A stretch of 64,000 bases of DNA. Origin: Lysobacterales bacterium (GTDB lineage: Bacteria; Pseudomonadota; Gammaproteobacteria; Xanthomonadales; SZUA-36). The stretch spans positions 25,815 to 89,814 of the forward strand of contig JAOUCS010000003.1 in NCBI GenBank assembly GCA_029859645.1. The letters run 5' to 3'. Positions 16,766-25,663 of the stretch are shown here, one piece after another (position 1 is the first letter of the stretch; each line of letters starts with the position of its first letter). The translations under genes were made by a program, and so were the position numbers. Below the pieces are notes generated by a model, which was not told the DNA's origin, made no database searches, and worked only from the letters and a program-made list of their open reading frames with translations.

Positions 16766-17260
16766 ATGATCACCAGGTATGCTTCCCTGGCAGCGTTTCT
16801 GCTGCTGGTTACCCTGACTTCCCTGACCGGCTCCAGCTTCGAGGCCGGTGAGTGGTACTACAGCACCATGCGCCATCCTTCCTGGTGGCCGCCGGGATGG
16901 TTTTTCGTCCTGGCCTGGACCGTCGTGTATATCACCATGGCCGTGGCCGCGTGGAACGCCTGGATGACCGGGCACTTTTCCCGAACCGGCGCCATCACCT
17001 GGTGGGTGTTCCTGCTGGTCCTGAACGTTTGCTGGTTCGCCCTGTTTTTTGGCCTGCACAGACCGGGTTACAGTTTGCTGTTGCTGAGTGTCATGGCGGG
17101 TTTGTCCCTGTTTTGCATGCGGGCATTCGGCAAGCTGTCCAGGCAGGCTGCACTGCTGCTGTTGCCATACCTGTTCTGGATCATCTGCCTGTGGCTGCTG
17201 AACCTGGCTATCTGGTCCTACAACGGCGGCCCGCTGCAACCCCTGTTCTGGAAGCCCTGA
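16766..17260 (+). CDS. tspO: TspO/MBR family tryptophan-rich membrane protein
   Basis: 164-residue integral membrane protein with five predicted helices and many tryptophans (WWPPGWFFVLAWTVVY). It matches the TspO/CrtK/peripheral benzodiazepine receptor family, which binds tetrapyrroles and affects porphyrin handling or oxidative stress. Conserved features are the proline-rich loop after helix 1, W-x3-Y in helix 2, and an N/W-rich last helix (NLAIWSYNG). It is last in the rightward set and converges on the VOC gene with 12 bases between. Confidence 0.9.
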   Translation: MITRYASLAAFLLLVTLTSLTGSSFEAGEWYYSTMRHPSWWPPGWFFVLAWTVVYITMAVAAWNAWMTGHFSRTGAITWWVFLLVLNVCWFALFFGLHRPGYSLLLLSVMAGLSLFCMRAFGKLSRQAALLLLPYLFWIICLWLLNLAIWSYNGGPLQPLFWKP

Positions 17261-17272
17261 GCGGCGTATTCC

Positions 17273-17656
17273 CTACGACTCAGGTGGAGTCATGCAGAAG
17301 ACGTTCAGCTTGTTGCCGTCGAGATCGCGGAAGTAACCGGCATAGAATCCGTCGGACCGGGGGCCGGCAGGTCCTTCGTCGGTTCCGCCCAGTTCGATGG
17401 CCTTGTCATAAACTTTGTGAACCAGTTCTTTTGAACCCACTGCAAGCGCCACCATTGTTCCATTGCCCGGGGTTGCAGGCTTCCCATTAAACGGTTTGGT
17501 CACGGAAATGCCGGGCTGATCGGGCTCAACGGCCCAGGCAACGAATACATCTTCGAACTCCATGAACCGGCTGGCGCCCAGTTCCGCCAGCAACTCGTCG
17601 TAAAAAGCCACGGCACGGGGAAGGTCGTTGGTTCCGAGGGTAACGTATCCGATCAT
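17273..17656 (-). CDS. VOC (glyoxalase/dioxygenase superfamily) protein
   Basis: 127-residue protein of two babbab modules: MIGYVTLGTNDLPRAVAFYDEL at the N-terminus and SDGFYAGYFRDLDGNKLNVFC at the C-terminus, typical of the vicinal oxygen chelate superfamily. The usual metal ligands are only partly present, so the reaction cannot be named. It is read leftward, 15 bases after NnrU, and probably cotranscribed with it. Confidence 0.85.
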   Translation of the reverse strand: MIGYVTLGTNDLPRAVAFYDELLAELGASRFMEFEDVFVAWAVEPDQPGISVTKPFNGKPATPGNGTMVALAVGSKELVHKVYDKAIELGGTDEGPAGPRSDGFYAGYFRDLDGNKLNVFCMTPPES

Positions 17657-17671
17657 TTCAATACTCCTGAA

Positions 17672-18235
17672 TCAGGCAAACGGTGAAAATCCAAACAGCC
17701 ACTGGTGTGACAGGGCGACGATGATATAAGTGGTGAAACCGGCGACCAGCAGGATGATGTCTTTCTTTCGAGGCACGGGGTCGGGTTTGACCCAGGCTCC
17801 GTCACGCCGGTTCAGCAAGATGATTTCAATGATCGCCCACAGCGCCAGCCCGCCGAACAACACGATGGAGCGCGCTTCGCCATTGGCCAGCAGGTGGGCG
17901 ATTCCCCACAAGGCAACACCGGACAGCTGCGGGTGCCTGATGATTCGCTTGAGGTTGGTGGCGTGGTGTGATGCGATAAAAAGAATGAACGCGACCAGTA
18001 CCAGTAGAGAGGTCAGGTGACGCCCCCAGACTGGTGGCAGATAGATGCTCTCAGGAATGGAGGCTTTCCAGCCTGAGATCACCAGGTATAGCGACAACAC
18101 CATGAGCAGGGCAAAAATACCCTTGTATGGCTTTTCACCGACTTTGGAAATCAGGCTTTTCCGGAAATCTACAGCTATCGCGGGAATGAAGTGCATCACA
18201 CTCCAGAGCAGGACACCGAGCACGAGTTTGATCAT
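17672..18235 (-). CDS. NnrU family membrane protein
   Basis: 187-residue membrane protein with five or six hydrophobic helices, matching the NnrU family (N-terminal HFIPA, central ASHHATNLKRIIRHPQ, then WGIAHLLANGE). NnrU is linked to nitrite/nitric oxide metabolism in some denitrifiers and is related to isoprenylcysteine methyltransferase-like membrane proteins; no nitrogen-oxide genes are seen here, so the role is open. It diverges from the porin gene with 56 bases between. Confidence 0.85.
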   Translation of the reverse strand: MIKLVLGVLLWSVMHFIPAIAVDFRKSLISKVGEKPYKGIFALLMVLSLYLVISGWKASIPESIYLPPVWGRHLTSLLVLVAFILFIASHHATNLKRIIRHPQLSGVALWGIAHLLANGEARSIVLFGGLALWAIIEIILLNRRDGAWVKPDPVPRKKDIILLVAGFTTYIIVALSHQWLFGFSPFA

Positions 18236-18291
18236 GGTAATTTCCTGAGTTTTCGGGCGACGTTTTTCAGTTTAAGCGCTGACGGCAAATA

Positions 18292-19671
18292 ATGGTAAAA
18301 ATTATTCGGAAAATTGCTGATAATGCTGGGATGCCAGGCGTCGAGACAACAATCAGGCTAATACAGGGTGCAGTTCTGTTGGGCCTGCTGAGCCACTGCC
18401 TGGCTTGGGCACAGGAATCCGGGCAAGTGCAGGAGCCGCGGTCGGAACAGGAGCCAGAGGCTATCGATCTACAGATCGGCATGACCGAGGAAGAGAAAAA
18501 CAAGGTAGAGGAAGTACTCGAGGAAACGGCAGATACCGCGCGCGGCAAAGAGGCCGCCCTGAATGAGGATCCGGAAGCACAACGCCGCTCCCAACTGGAA
18601 GAAGAACCCATTTTGCGCACCTTGTGGAAAGGCATCCAGATTTACGGCAGTGTCCGCCTGCATGCGATCAACAACTTTAACGAAGAAAACAAACTGACCG
18701 AGTTCTCATTAGGTGACGGCGCCTCCCGTATTGGTATCCGCGGCGAATTGCCGCTGGGAGAGAAGTGGCGGGTGTTCGGGCGCGCTGAAAGCGGCTTTGA
18801 CGTGCTCGATACGTTCACCCCAAAAGGAGGTAACGAGGAAAATCCGGAAAATGGATTAACCAAGAGGCTGCTCTATGGCGGTTTTGATTCTGAAAACCTT
18901 ACAGTGGCCTGGGGCAAGAATTGGTCGGCTTACTACAAGATTGCCGGCATGACAGATCGATTTTCCATTTTCGGCGGCAGCGCTGCCGGCGTATACAATG
19001 CCCGAACCGATGGCGGCCCGACCGGCACGGGACGTGCGGATGACGTTCTGCAGGCCCGTATTTACACCAGTGCGTTGGAGGCATTGCGCATCAAGCCATT
19101 CAACCTCAACCTGCAGTACCAGTACAACCGGCCGATCCCCTGGGTTGAAGACCGTTACTATGGCAGCGCATACGGGGCCAGCGCGTGGCTGGAGACGAAG
19201 AAGGACAGGGGCATAGGCCTGGCCGCCCAGTTTTCCAACGTGGATAACCTCGAAGATCCAAGGATCAAGGGAGCTGGAATCGACGGAAATGCACGAGCCC
19301 TGGCGATGGCTTTTCGCAGTTACGGAGATCGCTGGTACGCTGCCCTGGTGCTGGCCAGGCTCGAAAACATCATGACCACGGACACCAATCAGTATGTTGA
19401 TGGGTACGGTGTGGAACTATACGCCCAGTGGCAGTTCAAGGACCGCTTTTGGCTAATCGGCGGCGGCAACTGGTTCGGTCCAGACAGCGACGACCCGGAA
19501 GCCCGGGAGTACAAGGTCCATTATTATGTGCTGGGTTTGCGCTACACCTTCGATTCATTTAACCGGATGCTGTACCTCGAATACAGGATGGACAACGGAC
19601 TGCTGCACGACGGGACCCCCCGAAGAAACGAATTGACCGTGGGCTTCCGCTGGGATTTCGGCCACCGTTAG
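18292..19671 (+). CDS. Outer-membrane porin (gram-negative porin family)
   Basis: 459 residues. After a signal peptide ending at LAWAQESG comes a charged, Glu-rich segment of about 70 residues (some of it possibly helical), then a 16-strand-type beta-barrel region beginning IYGSVRLHAINNFNEEN. Strand pattern, SRIGIRGELPLGEKWRVFGRAESGF and a C-terminus with aromatic and Arg/His residues (LTVGFRWDFGHR) fit general porins. The last residue is not the usual Phe. The Glu-rich stretch before the barrel is unusual. It probably allows passive uptake of small solutes. Start at 18292 or 18331. Confidence 0.8.
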   Translation: MVKIIRKIADNAGMPGVETTIRLIQGAVLLGLLSHCLAWAQESGQVQEPRSEQEPEAIDLQIGMTEEEKNKVEEVLEETADTARGKEAALNEDPEAQRRSQLEEEPILRTLWKGIQIYGSVRLHAINNFNEENKLTEFSLGDGASRIGIRGELPLGEKWRVFGRAESGFDVLDTFTPKGGNEENPENGLTKRLLYGGFDSENLTVAWGKNWSAYYKIAGMTDRFSIFGGSAAGVYNARTDGGPTGTGRADDVLQARIYTSALEALRIKPFNLNLQYQYNRPIPWVEDRYYGSAYGASAWLETKKDRGIGLAAQFSNVDNLEDPRIKGAGIDGNARALAMAFRSYGDRWYAALVLARLENIMTTDTNQYVDGYGVELYAQWQFKDRFWLIGGGNWFGPDSDDPEAREYKVHYYVLGLRYTFDSFNRMLYLEYRMDNGLLHDGTPRRNELTVGFRWDFGHR

Positions 19672-19676
19672 CTTTT

Positions 19677-20192
19677 TCAACCGGGCTCACGCCAGTCCCT
19701 GTACGCCTGGTAGGCTGGGTCACGGGTATCCTCGCCTCGAGCTTCAAGTCTTTCAACCAACCACTGAAACCACTCAAACAAAAGCTGGTGGTTCTGACTG
19801 TTTCTGGTCTCTTGCACCCAATTTTTCAATTTTCCCCAGATCAATATGGCGGCGCCGCCAACCAGGTCAGACATGGCGTCCATCGGCACGACCTGTTTGT
19901 GGATGAGAACGCCAATCGTCTCGAACTTGAAGCTGACCCTCAGCGCTGCTGAGACATACTCATCGCCCAGGGCGTTGAATTCGTCTGCAGTCAGGCCGTC
20001 ATTCAACTCGGCTATCAGCCGATAGGCCTCTGTAAATTCCCGATCCTCGAACGATCTGGCTAGTTCCATGATCGCCGTGCTTCGAACCTGTTGTCGGTGC
20101 TGTCTTAGCTGGACCAGCCCGAATACGATACCCGTTATGATCGCCAGGCCCCCGAATATCTCGACAACATTTGCTAAATCAGAAAGATTCAT
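19677..20192 (-). CDS. Small membrane-anchored protein of unknown function (DUF4760-like)
   Basis: 171 residues from the ATG at 20192. One N-terminal transmembrane helix (VVEIFGGLAIITGIVFGLVQL) is followed by a basic stretch and a helical cytoplasmic domain of about 140 residues. The arrangement recalls DUF4760-type proteins, but I am not certain of the family. The frame stays open to 20285, but that part overlaps the SCO/MauG gene and is not convincing. It follows that gene by 31 bases on the same strand, though no functional link is evident. Confidence 0.65.
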   Translation of the reverse strand: MNLSDLANVVEIFGGLAIITGIVFGLVQLRQHRQQVRSTAIMELARSFEDREFTEAYRLIAELNDGLTADEFNALGDEYVSAALRVSFKFETIGVLIHKQVVPMDAMSDLVGGAAILIWGKLKNWVQETRNSQNHQLLFEWFQWLVERLEARGEDTRDPAYQAYRDWREPG

Positions 20193-20223
20193 TATCAGAA
20201 GTCTGCATGAAAGACTGTTTTCC

Positions 20224-22161
20224 CTAGTCTGATCCGGTATTCCCGACCGGCACGGTAAACGCGTCCGCCACCAACCGGTCGACATTGTCGCCGGTCAGCG
20301 CCTGCAGAAAGGACACCAGCTGGTCAGCTTCTTCCGCAGTGAGCCCCAGGGGCCTGATCAGCGGGTCACGCAGTTCGTTGTCGACCCCGCCGCGATTGTA
20401 GAAGTCGATGACCTGCTCGAGGCTCGACAGCGAGCCGTCATGCATGTATGGCGCAGTCAGCACGACGTTTCGCAGGGAGGGCGTGCGGTACTTCCAGCGA
20501 TCGTCCGGGTTTTCGGTGATTTCGTACAGGCCCAGGTCGTTTGGCCGCGGCTCCGACGCGTCGGCCACGACATCGCCACGCACGGTGATGGTCTCGCCGG
20601 GTGCTATCTGCACCACGGTGCTGGCCGGCGTCTTTGACATGGATTGTTGATAGCCGATCCCGGTGTTATGCATCCGGTTGTCCGTGAAAAGAGACCAATC
20701 CTCGCCGACCAGGTGACAGGCGGAACAGCCCGCCTTGCCAGTGAACAGCCTGAAGCCGTCCTGCTGTTCACGGGTCATTGCGTCGGCTTCACTGCCGTAA
20801 TACCAGCGATCGAAGGGGCTGTTGCCCGAGACCAGAACGCGCTGGTAACTGGCCAGCGCCTCGCTCACGGTTTCCATCGAGATGGGTTGGCCCGGGAAGG
20901 CCAGTTCGAATCGTGGCGGGTATCCCGGAACTGACTTTATTTGCTCGATCACCAGGCCCACCGAGGGATTCCCCATCTCGTTGTGAGCCAGCAATGGGCC
21001 CCAGATCTGCTGTTCCAGCGAATTCTCGCGGCCATCATGGAATAACCGATCGAGGTAGGCCACGTTATAGATGGTGGGTGCGTTGCGCCGCACGGTCCGG
21101 CCCTCGATGCCCACCGCTGTGGCCAGTTCATTGCTGGTGAAGCCCTGCTCCGGGATGTGGCACATGGCGCAGGAGAAGGTGTTGTTGTGAGACAGCCTGC
21201 GGTCGAAAAACAACAGCCGGCCCAGCTCGATCTTTTCGGGTGTCAGCGGGTTTTCCGCCGGGACCGGAATGGGTGGCATGCCGGTGGGCGGCTTCCAGTC
21301 TGGTGTCCACAGCAGGGCAGGGGCTCCCTTTCTCTGTTCCAGGCTCTGCGCCTTTGTCCGGTAATCACCGGAACCATATCCCGACTTTACGTCTCCTGGC
21401 CCCTGCAGCGTGTACTGGCCTTGCGATTCCATCTGCAAGGTGCGGATGTCGTTGAGCATCGTATCTGCATGCAGGTAGGACGCGCTGAATATGTTGCGGA
21501 TCCGTAGCTGGCGGTCGACGATGTAGACGCGCAGGATATGGGAAATGCTCCCCGTTTCGCCTTCTTCCGACTCGGGATCGCGTACCACGGACTGCCCATA
21601 TGACTCCAGGATGGGTAGCAGATCGGATTGCCCACTCGTGGTCAGGAAATGCCAGTCGAAATCCCCGGAAATGTACGGCCGGCCATATCGCTGCATTACT
21701 TGGGGCGTGTCCTGTACCGGGTCGAAACTCAGGCTGATAAAACGGACGCCTTGCCCCTGGCTGGGGTCTTCCAGAAGCTGGTCCTGAAGTTTTTCCAGGA
21801 CGTGGGTCGCCAATGGGCATCCGTTCGCATCAGAACAACTGCTGTAGATGAAACTCAGTACGACAACCTTGTCCCCCATCAGGGCGTGCAGTGTGGTTTC
21901 TTCGCCATTGGTGTTGAGCACACGGCCGTCACCCGCCAGACCCATTGGGGGAAGCTGGTAGCTGCCGGCTTCTGGGGGTGTGTATTCCAGCTCGTGCCAA
22001 CCCGGCGCCAGTACCTGGGCCGCTGGTTGATCAGCAGCAGGTTGATCAACCCCGGCAGCACCCAGGCTGGTAGCCTGGGTGAGCAGTAATACCGACAGGA
22101 GAAGCAGGCCGAAGCGTAACGGACGCAGCCGTTGCAATAAGGCTTCCCCGGCTTCCACCAT
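20224..22161 (-). CDS. SCO-type copper chaperone fused to MauG/cytochrome c peroxidase
   Basis: 645-residue exported fusion. After a signal peptide (residues 1-36), residues 55-250 form a SCO1/SenC-like thioredoxin fold with Cys109, Cys115 and His208 as likely copper ligands. The cysteines are spaced CX5C (CSDANGC) instead of the usual CX3C. Residues 300-630 form a di-haem peroxidase/MauG domain with CAMCH (331-335) and CSACH (479-483). The ATG at 22161 overlaps the stop of mtoX (ATGA), so the two are coupled. SCO and MauG functions are linked to methanethiol oxidase operons and are thought to mature that copper enzyme; here both sit in one polypeptide. Confidence 0.9.
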   Translation of the reverse strand: MVEAGEALLQRLRPLRFGLLLLSVLLLTQATSLGAAGVDQPAADQPAAQVLAPGWHELEYTPPEAGSYQLPPMGLAGDGRVLNTNGEETTLHALMGDKVVVLSFIYSSCSDANGCPLATHVLEKLQDQLLEDPSQGQGVRFISLSFDPVQDTPQVMQRYGRPYISGDFDWHFLTTSGQSDLLPILESYGQSVVRDPESEEGETGSISHILRVYIVDRQLRIRNIFSASYLHADTMLNDIRTLQMESQGQYTLQGPGDVKSGYGSGDYRTKAQSLEQRKGAPALLWTPDWKPPTGMPPIPVPAENPLTPEKIELGRLLFFDRRLSHNNTFSCAMCHIPEQGFTSNELATAVGIEGRTVRRNAPTIYNVAYLDRLFHDGRENSLEQQIWGPLLAHNEMGNPSVGLVIEQIKSVPGYPPRFELAFPGQPISMETVSEALASYQRVLVSGNSPFDRWYYGSEADAMTREQQDGFRLFTGKAGCSACHLVGEDWSLFTDNRMHNTGIGYQQSMSKTPASTVVQIAPGETITVRGDVVADASEPRPNDLGLYEITENPDDRWKYRTPSLRNVVLTAPYMHDGSLSSLEQVIDFYNRGGVDNELRDPLIRPLGLTAEEADQLVSFLQALTGDNVDRLVADAFTVPVGNTGSD

Positions 22162-23588
22162 CAACGACCGCCGCTGTTGGTCATAACGTCGTTGCTGGGG
22201 ATCAGGGTTGGAGGCATTGCGCTGGCCGCTATATCAGGATGGCTTTTGCCGTACAGGGAATACGCTCCGAAGCGCATCTGGTGCGGCAGACCCAGGTTTT
22301 CGGCCAGGAAGTCGATACTGAACTGGTGATTGAGTTTCTCGCCGTCCCATGTATAGGACTTGAAGTACTGCAGGTCTTCGCCTTCCGGTGCATCGACCTT
22401 ATCCCAATTGGCCAGCAGCGAAGAAGTGAAATAAACACGCTTTCCGTCCCAGCTTTGCGACAGCATGTTGATCTGCGCACCGATTTTGTTCTGCTGAATC
22501 TCCACCGGGTTGAACGGATCGGAGATATCAAACAGGCGGGCCATGCCATCGTTCCAGGTATCCACCCATAACAGAGAATCGTCGGCAGAAATGGAGATGT
22601 CGACAGGCAAAGGAATCTTGGAGGCATCGCCAATGTCTGCAACCGCTTTGGCCTGCCATTCGCCGTCATCATCTTCATAGATCAGCCAGATCTTGGAAGT
22701 CAGTGCTGTTGTCGTAAAACAGTAGTCATTGAGCGGGCCCCAGGCACAACGGATCTCGAGCGGCGCGCCGGGCACATCGAGTATTTTCCGGGGTTTGCGG
22801 GTATGCAGGTCCCAGATAACAACGGTATTGCCAAACCGCTTCATCGCCTCCGCATCTCCCATCAATTTACCGAGGTTCATCATGTAATTGTTCCAACCGG
22901 TAAACGATGATGTGATCATGACATTGCGGCGCGGCAGGGCGCGCACGTCATAGCCGTAACCGTCGGCGAGGTTGCCTGACTTGACGGCGCCACCCAGGTC
23001 CTGGTCGGTTGGCATCCAGTGGGTGGCCACGTAATCACCTGAATTGGTGTATTCGACCAGGGCGGTGCGGCCGCCGTGGTCTTTATCATTGGAGAGTCCG
23101 GTGATCATCATTCTGCCCGGCAGGGCGTAGGTTGTGTGCGGGCCGACTACGCCGCCACTGGCCTTGACGAAATTATCGATGATTTTATGCAGTTTTGGTT
23201 TCGCGGGATCGCTATGGACGTCGAAAATAAAAATCTTGCTGGTATCCAGGCCGCCGGCCCAGAGATAGTGGCGATCATCGGTCAGGCCGGAGTGATGCGC
23301 CTCGTTGCGGCCACCTACCGAGAGCGAATTCACGACCTTGCCGTATTTTGGAGAGGCCGGGTTCACATCGACGGTCACCAGTTTGTCCTGTTCATCACCG
23401 ATGCCCTCAGCGCCCAGCGTCCAGACGTAAACGTAATCTTCCTGGCCGACGATTTTCGCCATGTAGGGTGACATGCAGGTTTCGTCAGCAAGGGCTGCTG
23501 AGGGTAGAGTTGCGATCGATGTGAGCAATAGGCTGGCGCAGAAACAGATGCTTTTTCTCAGCGATGAATGAATGGTTGTTTTGTGCAT
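22161..23588 (-). CDS. mtoX: Methanethiol oxidase (SBP56 family), periplasmic
   Basis: 475-residue selenium-binding protein 56 homolog with a signal peptide (MHKTTIHSSLRKSICFCASL, cleavage near ALADET), so it should act in the periplasm. Family marks are MSPYMAKIVGQEDYVYVW, NEAHHSGLTDDRHYLW, GVVGPHTTYALPG, GYGYDVRALPRRNVMITSSF and VDISISADDSLLWV. The bacterial exported form is known as a copper-dependent oxidase converting methanethiol to formaldehyde, hydrogen sulfide and peroxide. The coupled SCO/MauG gene supports that function. The start has an AGGAGAG ribosome site. Confidence 0.92.
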   Translation of the reverse strand: MHKTTIHSSLRKSICFCASLLLTSIATLPSAALADETCMSPYMAKIVGQEDYVYVWTLGAEGIGDEQDKLVTVDVNPASPKYGKVVNSLSVGGRNEAHHSGLTDDRHYLWAGGLDTSKIFIFDVHSDPAKPKLHKIIDNFVKASGGVVGPHTTYALPGRMMITGLSNDKDHGGRTALVEYTNSGDYVATHWMPTDQDLGGAVKSGNLADGYGYDVRALPRRNVMITSSFTGWNNYMMNLGKLMGDAEAMKRFGNTVVIWDLHTRKPRKILDVPGAPLEIRCAWGPLNDYCFTTTALTSKIWLIYEDDDGEWQAKAVADIGDASKIPLPVDISISADDSLLWVDTWNDGMARLFDISDPFNPVEIQQNKIGAQINMLSQSWDGKRVYFTSSLLANWDKVDAPEGEDLQYFKSYTWDGEKLNHQFSIDFLAENLGLPHQMRFGAYSLYGKSHPDIAASAMPPTLIPSNDVMTNSGGR

Positions 23589-23725
23589 GATCGGCTCTCC
23601 TGTAAAAATGGGCTGGCTGCATTATTATTTTTCCGCCAGTTCATGTTATAGCATAGGCGAACCGGCTAATAATTCCGTATTAATCGATGCTGATGGACAG
23701 GCAGGAAAACGAAAGAGGGATCCGG

Positions 23726-25660
23726 ATGAGAAATAAGTTCCTACGTGCAGTGGCCATGATCGTTTTGCTGGCATCATCCGGCCAGGCTCTGGCGGAGTCC
23801 GGGGCGAAGTGGCTCAATGGTGGTAAACCTGTTCAGGCCCGGGTATTCAAACCTGCAAAGGATCGCAATCATGAGCCCATTATTACTCAGCGCTCAGAAC
23901 TGCAACGCCTCGCTCAACGCGACCACCAGGGCAAGCCCCAGGCATCGACCGCGGGCTTGCAGATTCCTCTTCGAAGAGGGCTGTCCAACACTTATCCGGG
24001 GTTAATTACGATCGCCGCATTCGTCGACCATGACGAAGTGAATCCGGACAGTCTGCTCGACTGGAACTGTGGTCAGCGGACTTATGATGGCGAAGATTTC
24101 GGCCACAACGGCACGGACTTCAACGGTGTTCTCTATCCATGGCGCACCATGGCCAATGACGGCATGATCGTGACCGTTGCGGCCGATGGCGAAATCATCG
24201 ACCGGAATGATGGTGAATTTGATCAGAACTGTGCATTCGATCCACAGGCTGAGTCGAACTTTGTCGTCCTGAAACATACCGACGGCAAGATCACGATCTA
24301 TGCGCACCTGAAGAAGGGTACGGTTACGCCCCGCAAAGTGGGCGACCAGGTAGAGCAGGGTGATTATCTCGGCGTAATGGGCAGCTCCGGCCAGTCAACC
24401 GGACCTCACCTTCACCTGGGAGTGCAGGATCTGTCCAATAATCTGTTCGATCCCTACGCGGGTACCTGCAACGAGTTGAATGCCGAAAGCCTGTGGGAAG
24501 ACCAGGAAGACTACAAGGAACAGACAATCCTGGCGGCGGAAACACACAGCGCAGCCCCGCAATATCCCGATTGCCCGCAGCAGGAGCAACCCAACCTGAA
24601 TGATGTTTTCGCGGCGGGCGATACCATCTTTGCCTCGGCTTCCGTGCGCGATTTTGATAATACGGATGAATTCGGGGTCGAGGTTCTCGATCCGTCCGGA
24701 CAAGTGATACTTGCCACGACATACTCGGACCCGTCAATAGGACAATTTGCCGGAATCCAGATTTACTGGACGTTCCAATTGCCTCAGCCCGCCATTGATG
24801 GAGAATACACCTGGCGAATCAAGTATGCAGGCAACATCCTGGACCACGCGTTTTACATCGGCGCCGGACCCGATCCCGCGCCGGACGCGGTTCCGGCCAA
24901 TAATGCCTTTACCGGTCTCTGGTACGATCCGGCTCTGGATGGCGAAGGTTTCAACATCGTTACCACCGCGGGCGGCACGATTGTCTATTTTTATGGCAGC
25001 GACGACCGGGGCAACCGGTTCTGGTTGATTTCGGACCTGATTCCGGGCGAGATCAAAAGCGGTGTGCCCATCACGGTTTCGATGTACGAATCAACCGGCG
25101 GCATTTTTCCAAACCCGGTCCCCAGTGCCCGAGGCCTCTCACGGTGGGGCACGCTGAGCCTGCTGTTCAGCGCCTGCGACGCGGGCCAGTCTACCCTGAC
25201 GGGCGTTGACGGCAACAAGAATTCGCAGATCATCAAACTGGCAGGAGTCGCAGGTGCGACCTGTGTCAGCGGAAGCGTGCCGGCCGATTCCGCCTGGGCC
25301 GGGCTCTGGTACGACCCCACAAAAGACGGTGAGGGTTACAACCTGATCATTTCGCCGATCGGCCGGATACTCTATTTCTACGGTTTCAAAAACAGTGGTC
25401 TGAGGCTTTGGCTGGTCAGTGCATTGATGGCTGCGCCGTTTGAAATCGGTCAAGCCGTGACGGTCGACCTGTTTGAATCAACCACGGGTACATTCGATGC
25501 ACCGCAACCCAGCGATGAAGCGCTGGTGCAATGGGGTACCGCTGAAATTACAGTGATCGACTGCAATACCGTCACAATCCTGCTCAGGGGGTCGGACGGT
25601 AACAAGGCCAGCGACAATGTGAGGCTGGCCGGAATCATCGGCGCGGACTGTACGTTGTAA
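23726..25660 (+). CDS. Secreted M23 (LytM) peptidase with two C-terminal LWYDP repeats
   Basis: 644 residues from the ATG at 23726 (AGAGGGA upstream). A signal peptide (to ALAESG) is followed by a LytM zinc peptidase domain with His127/Asp131 (HNGTD) and His228/His230 (GPHLHLG), the expected metal and catalytic residues. A beta-sandwich-like segment covers about residues 290-385. Two tandem repeats of about 120 residues (395-517 and 523-644) share GLWYDP...DGEG(F/Y)N, a central YFYG, and one late Cys each. The peptidase probably cuts peptidoglycan or small extracellular peptides; the repeats are an unnamed domain to me. Confidence 0.88.
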   Translation: MRNKFLRAVAMIVLLASSGQALAESGAKWLNGGKPVQARVFKPAKDRNHEPIITQRSELQRLAQRDHQGKPQASTAGLQIPLRRGLSNTYPGLITIAAFVDHDEVNPDSLLDWNCGQRTYDGEDFGHNGTDFNGVLYPWRTMANDGMIVTVAADGEIIDRNDGEFDQNCAFDPQAESNFVVLKHTDGKITIYAHLKKGTVTPRKVGDQVEQGDYLGVMGSSGQSTGPHLHLGVQDLSNNLFDPYAGTCNELNAESLWEDQEDYKEQTILAAETHSAAPQYPDCPQQEQPNLNDVFAAGDTIFASASVRDFDNTDEFGVEVLDPSGQVILATTYSDPSIGQFAGIQIYWTFQLPQPAIDGEYTWRIKYAGNILDHAFYIGAGPDPAPDAVPANNAFTGLWYDPALDGEGFNIVTTAGGTIVYFYGSDDRGNRFWLISDLIPGEIKSGVPITVSMYESTGGIFPNPVPSARGLSRWGTLSLLFSACDAGQSTLTGVDGNKNSQIIKLAGVAGATCVSGSVPADSAWAGLWYDPTKDGEGYNLIISPIGRILYFYGFKNSGLRLWLVSALMAAPFEIGQAVTVDLFESTTGTFDAPQPSDEALVQWGTAEITVIDCNTVTILLRGSDGNKASDNVRLAGIIGADCTL

Positions 25661-25663
25661 GGC

